A stretch of DNA of 64,000 bases from the NCBI GenBank assembly GCA_963693285.1, contig OY848917.1:4454618-4518617 (forward strand), read 5' to 3'. A model generated the notes under the pieces. It had not been told where the DNA came from, did not search any database, and worked only from the letters and a program-made list of their open reading frames with translations. Source of the stretch: Xestospongia muta. Lineage: Eukaryota > Porifera > Demospongiae > Haplosclerida > Petrosiidae. Of the stretch, positions 48,001 to 59,069 are shown one piece after another; within the stretch, counting starts at the first letter, position 1, and each line of letters begins with the position of its first letter. The position numbers and the translations under genes are program-made.

Positions 48001-51000
48001 TTATGAATATTCATATTAACCAGACTATATTCATAACAGTTGGTACAGTACATTGATCAATAAGCTATTAATCATTTAGCTGTATTGACAACATAACAAA
48101 CACCACTGCTGTTAACATAAGTGAGACTGAACTCTGTTTATAGTATACAGGTGTTGAAAATACTATAACAGCACTCTTTAATATGTTCATAGGATGTGTT
48201 TCTCACAGAAATAGACCCTCAGTTGATGTGACCATATTCTATGTCATTCATAAACATCTTTAGACATTCACACTTGTTTTATGTTATACATGTATGTTTG
48301 TATCGTCACTATTGACTATACTAGATATAATATTGATACACTGTATAGTGAAGTATGTGATCAACCTTCAAGTTTTTTCTTTAATTGTAATTTTTCTTTC
48401 TCTTTTAGATAATTTTATCATACATGATGATCTTAAAAATGAAAGTGTAATGGAGCAATTAAATGATACAGTTATTGGAAAGAACTTTAGCAGGTTAAAT
48501 TAAGAACACGCATATTGTTGCTAGTTGCTACTGTACTAAGAGTACACTTGTATGATGTGATGTGTGGAGTTATATAACAAACAGTCAAAATGTCTCAAAG
48601 GAAACTTAAAGACACCTTCAATGATCATAGACACTTGGGTCTAATTCAATGCTAATACTTTAGTGTATTATTGAACCTTTGTTTTGAATACATCTATGCT
48701 ACACCAATATATTTTTGGCCGTTAACTGTGCTGTTATTTGTTTTTTGTTTAGCATTTCGAAGATTTGGTTTGACTTCTATCTCAGTTCAGTTTACTTAGA
48801 TGCACAATCTAGTCCACTGTGTGCTCAATTTGAAATCAAGGTATATATACAGGTTGTTGTGATTACAGGATAAAAATAATGATTATAATAACTGATTACT
48901 TTCACTGGATAGTAAAAGTAATGATTAAATTACTGATTTTTTAAAAGTAATGATTACAATTACAATTACTTTCCCTTTGCTGCATGTAGCCATGTCATTT
49001 GTTTCACACAGTGTGACTGCAGTTGATACAGCTACATTCAGTGACAAATCACACGTATTGTTGTTGGTCATGTGACTGCTTAGTGTGCAATGCACATTTA
49101 CACATTGCACAATATGTAAGGAATGTTAAACTCACATTTACACACTTGCTTTTATTTATTGTCCAGCAAAAAATGCTGACATATTTAACACATTAAACTA
49201 TAAGGCAGTGAATTACTAATTGATTACAATTACTTAGTGTAATTTCAATTACATTACAATTGCTTTGAGATACTGTAATCATTAATAATCATTACAATTA
49301 CAATTACTGATTACAACTGTATACAGTACAACTACATGTATATAGCAGGTGAAGCTACATTTATGTAACAATAATAATTTGAAAGAGACTTTAGCAGAGA
49401 TATAGAGGTCTCTTTTAATTAGTGATTTTTTGTTAATATTCTGTATCTCATATCCTATAGATTACAATTGAGAACAGAATACTCAGTGGTAGTATGCCAA
49501 TTAAAATGTCTGTTGTAACCGATATTGAAGGATGTAATGGAGGAAGTTCTTATAGTCCAGGTACGTTTCACATGTACAAATACCTTATAGCTAGAAATTT
49601 CCAGGCAATTAGTTTTCGCTGTTTTTGCAGTTACTTATTTTTTGACTATTTGACTGCATTTCAAATGTTACGCTCAGTCAAGATCTAGATTGTTTAATGT
49701 CTTTCCATAAGTAAATATATTGGCAGGGCTTGCTTAGTTGTTTTGTAAATTGCTTTTTGTTATATGTAAACCTCAAAAATTGTTGGCCTTGAAAATTTTC
49801 CTCTTTTGGTAGTCTACTTGTATATGATTATTAATCAATTAGGCACAGATCTGAGTTATTGTGATTCGTGATTATTGAAGCCACACTCCACCTTTGTATT
49901 TCCTAAGTCACACTCCTCTGTTAGAACCCTTTGCATGTGACTATTAAATTCAGACTCCTCCATTAGAACATTTTATATAACCTTAAATCACAAATGTGTG
50001 TATCCATTGTACATTTACTGATACTAATGTCATCTTTTGTTGTCTTTCTAGCTAGCGATATGTATAGCAACACTACATCAACTGTATTGGACTGTTTGGT
50101 GTTAATAACTTGCTTCATATCAACGATTCAATGTATTAGATCAATAATGACATCGGCAAGGTTTAGCAAGGTACATGTCCTTATAAATATTTACACTACA
50201 CCTACTCTCTTTCCTGTACTCTCTCTCTCTCTCTCTCTCAAACACATACACACACATGTTTAGAGAGTAAGACGAGTTTTCCGTAAAAACTTCAACTATA
50301 AATTAAAACTCTCAGAGTATCTACCACTATATAATCCGTGGTTTATTGGTGCAGTTTTTAGTAATATTTTGGTTGCCATTGGCACTGTCTTGTATCTCAT
50401 TACATCTTATCAGGTAAGACAGTACAGTACATATACACATTGTGGCTAGTTGTTGTGATGTTGAATTAAGAAATGACATATCACTCGATGTTGTTACCAT
50501 ATATCTGTACATTGTACTTTGTGGCTTGATGACAGCCCACTTGCAAAGATTGGAATAAGGAATAAGAAATTTGAAATTATCAAGGTCGTTCATTGAATTT
50601 TTAATATACATGCATGGAAGAAATAGAAATTGGAACGTCCATCCTCGGCTTTCGTACACCCAGCTCAAGTTACGAGCACAAACAGATGAATAGTATTACT
50701 TTATGAATATTCATATTAACCAGACTATATTCATAACAGTTGGTACAGTACATTGATCAATAAGCTATTAATCATTTAGCTGTATTGACAACATAACAAA
50801 CACCACTGCTGTTAACATTCATTGGATTTGTATTTTATAAACTAAGTGAGACTGAGCTCTGTTACATATGCACTAGTGGATACATGTATGATTATCGTAC
50901 TAATTACATGTATCTCTCTTATTTACTGTAGAAGATTCATCATTTAGAAGTAGATGATGTCATCAGTATTGTTTATGGTATTGGAGTTTTCTTTCAATGG

Positions 51001-52705
51001 ATAGGTATACTCCGATTTCTCAGTTATTTTGACAAATATAATGTAAGTCACATGTACTATTTATTGCCAATTAACTAATACAACTTACTTGAACCAAACG
51101 GTCATCACACTCACACCACATTATACAATATTACTCCAATAACTAGATTAAAACATGTCTCAGGTTCACTGTAAACAGACTATAATTTCTTGTTCAACAG
51201 ATGCTGTTGATTACTCTTCGACTAGCTATGCCAAGTGTTCTCAGATTTATGGTCTGTGGATTTATCTTTTATGTAGCTTTCTTATTGTTGGGTTGGCTAG
51301 TAATGGGACCCTACCATCCTAAGGTAAGTAAGTACCAACTACCAACTAATGTATATCTCAGTAATTCTTGTAAACCTTGTCAAATATTATTTGTTATCTT
51401 TACCTTGTCTTTGTAAATACGCATTGTTTAACATGTATATGTGACTGTACATCAGAGTTAATTATCAATTTATTGATTATCTATGAATATAAAACCTATC
51501 ACTATTTCTGAGATAAACTGTTACTAGTGATGTACATGTATGTATGTATTGACTATAAGTAAACATGGTTTGATGTTGAAGCCTGACATACTATAAATAT
51601 GAAAAGCTCTTTGTTTTATATACATTGTATACCTTAAAACTCTCAAAACACAAAATACATAAATATGTAAAGTATAACACAGAGTTTCCAGATTTATGCT
51701 ACATGATATGGGTAGTAGTTTAAATTACATGTACTTTTATAACGGTGTTAATTGAAGCTAATTCACCACTACACAGATACTACTTTGATGTATTTATTTT
51801 AGTTTCGAGATCCATCAGTAACATCGGAGTGTCTTTATTCTCTTATCAATGGAGATGATATGTTTAATACTTACATCCAAATGGATAAACTGTCATTGCC
51901 AGCCTTCATATTCTCAAAGATCTATCTCTATGTCTTCATATCTCTCTTCATCTACGTCGTGCTCAGTGTGTTCATATCATTGATATCTGATACATATGAA
52001 ACACTACATGTAAGTAAATGTAAATTATTTGCTAATAACTTAAAATTGGAGGGGTCTTATTGGAAGCATCAGTATGTACAATATATCTTAATATAATTTT
52101 AACTAGCAGTCATGTTGTTATATAAACAATATCAAATCTTACATCTGAGCTTAATAATCAATATTTTGTTAATTTGTTTACCTCTCCTTTAATAGGATCT
52201 CTGGACTATTAGATCTCGAGGATTACTTCAAGATTTTGCTAATGATCACATTGGATACTCCAGTGGAACAAGAAACCAAGATGGACAACAAACAGGAGGC
52301 ACTGATAATGGCTTTGAACTTCTTACAGGTTAGCTGCTTCAATATACACATACAAATACATGTGTATAGACGTGAGAGTCAACACACTAGAATAAAGGTC
52401 ATGCTACATGTTGCAGTACCTAACATGTGTAATAAATATGTAATAGAATATAGCTTTGTATGAGTAGGTAGTTAGATTTGTTAACTTTCATGCTCACAGG
52501 TTCTACATATAGTCCCACTGAGAATTCACCTCTTATTTTGAATGGAGCACCGTTGTTAGGACGGGTAGATCATCGTGTCACTCCCAATAGTCTTAATCTT
52601 ACTCACTCTAATCCCAGTAGTCCTAGAGTGCCTGTGCGAGGAATTAATATGTCAGATTTTGAGGGATCCAACCTCTATCCTCGTCTTGGACCTGGAATCA
52701 CGTAA
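43213..52705 (+). CDS. Mucolipin (TRPML) cation channel
   Basis: Endolysosomal cation channel of the MCOLN/TRPML family, 750 residues in 16 exons: 43213-43498, 44857-44987, 45084-45230, 46294-46377, 46572-46679, 46730-46904, 48409-48493, 48753-48840, 49461-49560, 50052-50170, 50264-50413, 50932-51042, 51201-51323, 51803-52009, 52196-52328, 52500-52705. The start is the first in-frame [23 protein letters not shown] precedes TM1 (171-193), followed by a luminal domain (194-405) with the conserved pair C...C around [12 protein letters not shown]2-TM5 (412-567), the pore motif SLINGDDMF (582-590), and TM6. The tail has ENSPLI (690-695), a [DE]xxxL[LI] lysosomal sorting motif. Only one of the two luminal disulfides known in mammals appears present. 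The N-terminus carries a cysteine-rich patch ([14 protein letters not shown]). Confidence 0.93.
45051..45081 (+). repeat. (CT)n polypyrimidine tract at mucolipin exon 3
   Basis: About 15 CT repeats run directly into the CAG acceptor at 45081-45083. A similar (CT)n lies at 50219-50239 before exon 11. Confidence 0.9.
47316..47780 (-). CDS. Intronic antisense ORF, 154 residues, unknown
   Basis: Single-exon ORF antisense within mucolipin intron 6. It has a moderately hydrophobic stretch ([14 protein letters not shown], about 37-52), then a strongly basic region ([12 protein letters not shown]) and a conserved end ([19 protein letters not shown]). A homologous ORF of 157 residues stands at 56502-56975, and the frame is kept in both despite small indels. 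I recognise no family. It could be a small retained gene or part of an uncharacterised mobile element. Confidence 0.4.
   Translation of the reverse strand: MSDSSYFFPRQHKDHCKGVYSLRDSNNYITWLRTITQLTFFTCTFILVKPLGKVNMKRTSVRISYNYVGRCKQKQNKMAHKKIKEETLIKEASIVQKTIERGLQQKRKRRKKVKKQGNIKDKKKKYRSWQKTMRKNGIDWTSDVESVNDFEAIN
47957..48118 (+). repeat. About 160-bp repeat, first of three copies
   Basis: cacccagctcaagttatgtg through gctgttaacat recurs at about 50657-50817 and 57627-57787. Confidence 0.85.
48851..49325. repeat. TAATGATTAC-rich repeat, probable MITE
   Basis: Both ends are made of degenerate taatgattacaattacaatt words (gtgattacag at the left, tgattacaactg at the right). It lies in mucolipin intron 8. 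The style resembles hAT-type miniature elements. Boundaries are uncertain. Confidence 0.5.
50440..50817 (+). repeat. Truncated copy of the 57160 element plus flank
   Basis: Matches the right part of the element at 57160-57626 and continues into the 160-bp repeat that flanks it there. It lies in mucolipin intron 11. The minus-strand ORF 50327-50668 is an artefact of it. Confidence 0.75.
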
Positions 52706-52766
52706 GCAAAATGAGTGGGGCATGTGATGACATGTTTTAATTATGAACAGATCCTTAATAGTATAT

Positions 52767-52962
<196 letters not shown>

Positions 52963-53114
52963 TATCTCTATCTCTCCTCTGACCACAATCCAATCTCCTG
53001 ACTACAATCCAATCTATTACTTCACACAATTAGTATCACTGATCAAAGATAGATAACTCCCCTTAAATTATAAAACTTTCTTAATTTTAAGTCTGTTTTG
53101 TGTAGTTTATTATC

Positions 53115-53120
53115 AATAAA
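53115..53120 (+). terminator. Candidate polyadenylation signal of mucolipin
   Basis: AATAAA lies 410 bp after the stop codon, beyond the CT repeat. Confidence 0.4.
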
Positions 53121-54999
53121 AGCAGATATGCACATGTGCTGCTGATTGTAAAATTATTATATGTTTTTTCTTTGAATTATTTATGTTATTGTTACTGCTT
53201 ATGAGAGAATGAGAACATATTTTGTTTATTTATTAATAATATTGGTAGGTTTGGTTGATGAATTACACTACAATTTACTAATAACTATTAGTTGTAGTGA
53301 ATATCTTAACAATAGGGAGAGACCAGTTACTAAGTTCATTTGTGCAAATCTCTTGCCATGCTGGACATAGAAAGGGAACAGTTGGATCACTGGTACCTAA
53401 TCTCTCTTATAAGGATATTTATTATAGGATTGTGTTGTTACAATATTACTTGCTAGTCTTATGCTCATGCAAGCTAAGTGGTGTCAAATTTGTGTATATA
53501 AAGTCAGTGTGGGATTTTCTAAAACATCTCTAGTTGTAGTTGGAACTTTTATTATTCTAGACCTTTATAGAATTGACAGTGTATCTTAGAAAAAATGTGA
53601 TGTAGTTTCATGTCAAATCTCAAGTCATTACCCAACAACTCTATATAAATAACATTATGAAATCTCAATTAATCATTCTTATTCTGTGTATTAATTACAA
53701 AATCTGTCCTCCTTTTGAAGTTGATTGTTAATAATTACTTTCTAATATTAAGTCTCACGCATAAAGAGTTCATTCAATTGTTTATGTTAGTCTCTTTATG
53801 TTTCCATATAGGGCTTCTCTAAATGAGACCACACTATGAAATCAATCTCAACAGAAGAATGCAATGCAATTTCTTCCTGGATAAGCCTTTAGCTTGACTA
53901 GATTTAACTCTGAAAACTTTTCATGCATAACTATTAAGTTTTTTTAACTATTAATTGTCTTTCTAATGAGCCTATTGTTTGATATGAAACTTCAATTTTG
54001 TAATGTTGGTGTACACATAAGTTAACAACCTAAACCAAAAAAGAAGAATGACATAGTCGTGGAATTGGTTTGTTATCAAAACACTAGTTCTTATATGCTC
54101 GGAATGGAAAGTTTTCAATGTAAGTTGAAATTGATTTTAGAAGTTAATATGTACAGTATTTCTATAGACTGCTATTGGCTATTAGAGTCAAAGTTATGAA
54201 AATTGGTGGTTTACTTAAATGCTTGTTTACATTTGGCTATTGGACATGTTTCCTTTTCAACAAACTTTTAAACTGATTTCAATCCGTCGGTAATGCTTTT
54301 CTGGAATGACTAGTATCATACTGTATGGACAATTACACACATGTATATGTAGAGATACAAAATTCTATGATATTGTTAGAGAACTGGGAGACCACTCCCT
54401 ACAAGTTATGACTGAGCATAACCTGGAAATGGTTTAATTGCTCTGCATGCAGTGCTATGTACATGGTCGGTTGGCTACAAAGTAGGTGGATGCTATATAG
54501 TGGACTGTCCAAATTTTAAAGCTCATCTGTGTGAAGCGATATGACCTTGCAAAAAGTTGCAATTATTGAGAGATATATCAATGCATTATTAAAATGGAAG
54601 ATGGCTCAAGTATTAATAACGTTAACCAAAAGAGGAAGATAGGAATGATAAAAGCTATTACACATTCACATGTGTTTTAAAACACATGATCAGCATATGC
54701 ACAGACTAAACTGAATGGGGGCTGTAGTAATTATAACGAGCTTGGTAATGACTCAATAACGAGGGTCTACCACAGTCTGTATTAGATAATAATGTTTCAT
54801 TATCTATAGTTGTAGTCACTTACCAGATGGAATGATCCATATCTCCATCTTGGGCTCTACATTTACATCAGATTATAACTATGAATAAATGACTTTTTTA
54901 GTTAATACTATAAGGTATTATATATACTTGTTAGTAAGCCCATAGCATGTATATATATATATATATATATTAACTGAATAGAAAATTGCCTTATTTTTT
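53121..54999. other. Mucolipin 3' flank, no gene seen
   Basis: AT-rich. Parts of 53690-54275 recur at 58400-58972. A (TA)n tract lies at about 54950-54970. No coding signal. Confidence 0.5.
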
Positions 55000-55846
55000 T
55001 TGTTTGACTCTTACTTTTGTTTATTAATTATTGCCTTAATTAATTAAAGCTCAGTATAAAAGTGAACATCATATCTGAAGTCATATCTGTGATACAATTG
55101 AAAACTTGATAGTTTGAAGTTGCAGCCTATATAGCGTAATCACATCACTTGCATCTTTTAGAGAAATCAAAGCATAGGTACTTATGGCATATATTGCTAG
55201 TTGAGTTAGCTAATGCTAACTGAGTGTTAAATATAATTATAAAAACATTACACGTGTAAGCAGTTGAAATGAATTGAAACTTATAAAATGCAGTTTGGTA
55301 GTACAAACATCAAAAGCAAAATCAGAGTAAGAATAGCAGTATCAAATCCTTACATAGCTGCTACACTGTAAAATGTCACTGTGATGTTTTAAGTTTCTAT
55401 TGTCACATGACTTTTATATACATACATGCAGTTACCATAAATAGTTGTGCATATATAGCAAGTGTATGAATACAAAACTGTTTTTGAGATGTTTAAACAG
55501 TTGTCTTTTTTCATCAATCACATCACAAATGTTTTGCCAGAAGTAGTCCTTTATTGTAAATCAGGTCAAATATGGTCCTTAATTTTGTCCACATTACATC
55601 TGTTTCAATAAATGGAATTTTGTGATCATGCTGCCATCTTTAGCCTGGTAAATCTCTTGTTTATATCATATGTATTTTCATATAACCATTATTTTCATAT
55701 ATGACAAGATAAGCCGGGATTCTGAATTCATGGACACAGGATAAATGCTTGTCATTCAACTTTTGTAAAGTTCATGTAATTGCTGAAGAATGGGTTTATC
55801 AGTTATTGATAAATGATAGAGAAACAGAGGATTCCAATGTCATTAA
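55000..55846 (-). repeat. Right arm of a large inverted repeat
   Basis: Reverse complement of 42128-43061. About 95 bp (one side of the internal foldback) is missing near 55410. Confidence 0.8.
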
Positions 55847-56501
55847 TTTAACTGACAAGGCTACAACTGAAAAAATGTTTTGGAAGATACTTACTTCACA
55901 TTAAAACACTGACTAGAACTACAAACATTGGATAATTGTAGTAGCAACAGTGTCTATGGAAGACTAGAAAACTATAAAGCAAGCTAGCGAGAGGATTCTA
56001 TAGCTTTCAAATCATGATCAGTCACACCCATCATTGTAGTAGTCGTAATAGAAGTTAATAAAGTTCATTGGTTATCACGTGTGTCAGCTGTTAAAGATCC
56101 GGTTTATGTACACAATATTTGTATAACATGTGCTCCAAAACAGTTATAGGACTACCTGGCGCACTGCACATGAGAGGTTATGAATTTCTTTCTTCTGATT
56201 GTTTTCCTATTTCAACACTCATTTCACTTTGTTTTGTATTTGGAAACCCATTTAACTGCTTACATTTATTACATTTTTTGCTTGAATTTTCTTCTGTTTA
56301 TACACTGTGATCAAAAATAGCTACAAAGGTTTCTTTTTATTTCACTTCCATTTATAGCTTTCCTTTCAAATGTTATTTTAGAGTAATAACAATAATATTG
56401 ACATACTTCAAATCAATATAATTTGTGTATAAGAGTTATAGGGTATAAGTTGACAATATTTAGTAAAATATTGACCTTATTTGCACTAACTAACATACAT
56501 A

Positions 56502-56975
56502 TTAATCTATAGAAAATTTTTCAAAGTCATTCGCTGATTCTACATCACTTGTCCAGTCAATTCCATTTTTTCTCATTGTTTTTTGCCAACTTCTGTGTTT
56601 CTTTTTCTTGTCTCTGATATTGCCGGTCTTTTTTATTTTTTTACGTCTTTTTCTTTTTTGCTGCAGTCCTCTTTCGATTGTTTTTTGTACAATTCTAGCT
56701 TCCTCAACCAGAGTTTGTTCTTTAATTTTTTTAGGAGTTGTCTTGTTTTGTTTTTGTTTACTTCTTACAACATTGTTGTTATGGCTTATCCTAACTGATA
56801 TTCTCTTCATATTGATTCTTACAAGAAGAGGTTTTACCAATATAAAAGTACATACGAAGAACATAGGTTGAGTAATGGTCCTCAACCAAGTTGTGTAGTT
56901 GTTAGGATCTCTTAAATTATATGGACCTTTGCAATGGTCTGTGTTGCCTGGGAGCAACTGAGAAGAGGCAGACAT
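56502..56975 (-). CDS. Paralogue of the intronic antisense ORF, 157 residues
   Basis: About three quarters identical to the ORF at 47316-47780 by eye. The C-terminal [19 protein letters not shown] is identical and the basic QKRKRRKK stretch is kept. The N-terminus differs by balanced small indels. Function unknown. Confidence 0.4.
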   Translation of the reverse strand: MSASSQLLPGNTDHCKGPYNLRDPNNYTTWLRTITQPMFFVCTFILVKPLLVRINMKRISVRISHNNNVVRSKQKQNKTTPKKIKEQTLVEEARIVQKTIERGLQQKRKRRKKIKKTGNIRDKKKKHRSWQKTMRKNGIDWTSDVESANDFEKFSID

Positions 56976-57159
56976 GAACCTTATAGCTAGAGGTCATATA
57001 AAATAATAGAAGACATTTGGATATATATACAGTTTAATAATCACTTATGACTTATGGTTTACACTATCTTCTAACTTACTTAAATGCCCTCAACACTGAC
57101 TGTAAATATATTGTATCTATAGATATAACTCTTTTTACTAAAAAAATTGAACTCACCCA

Positions 57160-57626
57160 ATACGTAAGCCGACGACGCACATTCCAATTCCAATTTCCTA
57201 CTTTAATCAAACGGGATTATACGGAGTTGGAATGTCGTTCTTTGGCTTTTGTAAATAACAGTCATGCAATATACAACCAAAATCAGGAACCCAAACCAAT
57301 TGGAAACTTTCGCTAACGTTCAATTCTAAGAGACGGCTCGTGGTACTCGCTCTCCGCGTTTTATTAAGTAATAAGAAAAGCCTAGATGCAAAGAATCGAA
57401 TAATTATGGCTAGTTGTTGTGATGTTGAATTAAGAAATGACATATCACTTGATGTTGTTACCATATATCTGTACATTGTATTTTGTGGCTTGATGATGGC
57501 GCACTTGCAAAGAATGGAATAAGAAATTTGAAGTTATCAAGGTTGTTAATTGAATTTTTAATATATATATATGTGTGTGGAAGAAATAGGAAATAGGAAT
57601 TGGAACGTCCATCCTCGGCTTTCATA
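57160..57626 (+). mobile_element. 467-bp non-autonomous DNA element with empty site
   Basis: Flanked by CACCCA on both sides (57154-57159 and 57627-57632). The paralogous site in mucolipin intron 6 (near 47955-47962) has one CACCCA and no insert. Terminal regions gtaagccgacgacgcacatt and the complement of aacgtccatcctcggctttc are imperfect inverted repeats. It has no transposase. Confidence 0.75.
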
Positions 57627-59069
57627 CACCCAGCTCAAGTTATGTGCACAAACAGTTGAATAGTATTACTTTATGAATATTCATATTAACCAGACTATAT
57701 TCATAACAGTTGGTACAGTACATTGATCAATAAGCTATTAATCATTTAGCTGTATTGACAACATAACAAACACCACTGCCGTTAACATAAGTGAGACTGA
57801 ACTCTGTTTATAGTATACAGGTGTTGAAAATACTATAACAGCACTCTTTAATATGTTCATAGGATGTGTTTCTCACAGAAATAGACCCTCAGTTGATGTG
57901 ACCATATTCTATGTCATTCATAAACATCTTTAGACAGACACACTTGTTTTATATTATACGTGTATGTTTGTATCGTCACTATTGACTATACTAGATATAA
58001 TATCGATACACTGTATAGTGAAGTATGTGGAGTATGTGCTTAACATTCATTGTGTTTTATAAACTATCATCGTGCCACTCCCAACAGTCTTAACCTCACT
58101 CACTCTAATCCCAGTAGTCCTAGGGTGCCTGTGCGAGGAATTAATATGTCAGATTTTAAGGGATCCAACCTCTATCCTCATCTTGGACCTGGAATCACGT
58201 AACCAAAATGAGTGGGGCATGTGATGACATGTTTTAATTATGAACAGATCCTTAATAGTATATGTTCTCTCTCTCTCTCTCTCTTTATCTATCTATCTAT
58301 CTTTTTCTCTTCTCTGGCCACAATCCAATCTCCTGACTACAATCCAATCTATTACTTCATACAATTAGTATCACTGATCAAAGATAAATAACTCCCCTTA
58401 AATTATTATTACAGAATCTGGCCTTCTTTTGAAGTTGATTGTTAATTACTTTCTAATTTTAAGTCTCACATAAAGATACTTAGTGTTCATTCAATTGTTC
58501 ATGTTAGTCTCTTTATGTTTCCATATAGGGCTTCTCTAAATGAGACCACACTATGAAATCAATCTCAACAGAAGAACTAAATGTAACAATGCAAATTTTT
58601 CCTGGATAAGCCTTTAGCTTGACTAGATTTAACTCTGAAGACTTTTCATGCATAACTATTAAGTTTTTTAAAACTATTAATTGTCTTTCTAATGAGCCTA
58701 TTGTTTGATATGAAACTTCAATTTTTTAAGTTAACAACCTAAACCAAAAAAGAAGAATGACATAGTCGTGGAATTGGATTGTTATCAAAACACTAGTTCT
58801 TATATGCTCGGAATGGAAAGTTTTCAATGTAAGTTGAAATTGATTTTAGAAGTTAATATGTACAGTATTTCTATAGACTGCTATTGGCTATTAGAGTTAT
58901 GAAAATTGGTGGTTTACTTAAATGCTTGTTTACACTTGCCTATTGGACATGTTTCCTTTTGAACAAACTTTACTACTCAATATATATACATACATACAAT
59001 GTCATACATACATATATATATGTGTGTATGTGTATGTAGACTATTGGTGTGCGAAGAAAGCTGAGTACG

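Larger units (their letters stand above)
46970..48360 (+). repeat. Duplicated segment, copy in mucolipin intron 6
   Basis: Aligns over nearly its full length with 56100-58029, apart from the element inserted there at 57160-57626. The antisense ORF at 47316-47780 lies within it. Confidence 0.8.
56100..58972 (+). pseudogene. Mosaic mucolipin duplicate
   Basis: 56100-58029 matches mucolipin intron 6, 58041-58066 matches a bit of intron 11, 58068-58202 matches exon 16 to the stop codon, and the rest matches the 3' flank with about 600 bp deleted. The order follows the parent gene. No channel exons other than the last remain, so it cannot make a channel. The exon 16 copy has a few substitutions but keeps its frame. 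Confidence 0.8.

Noticed and set aside
57047..57316. Plus-strand ORF of 89 codons and the minus ORF 57207-57476
   Set aside because: Both cross the inserted MITE and have no domain or conservation beyond the repeat.
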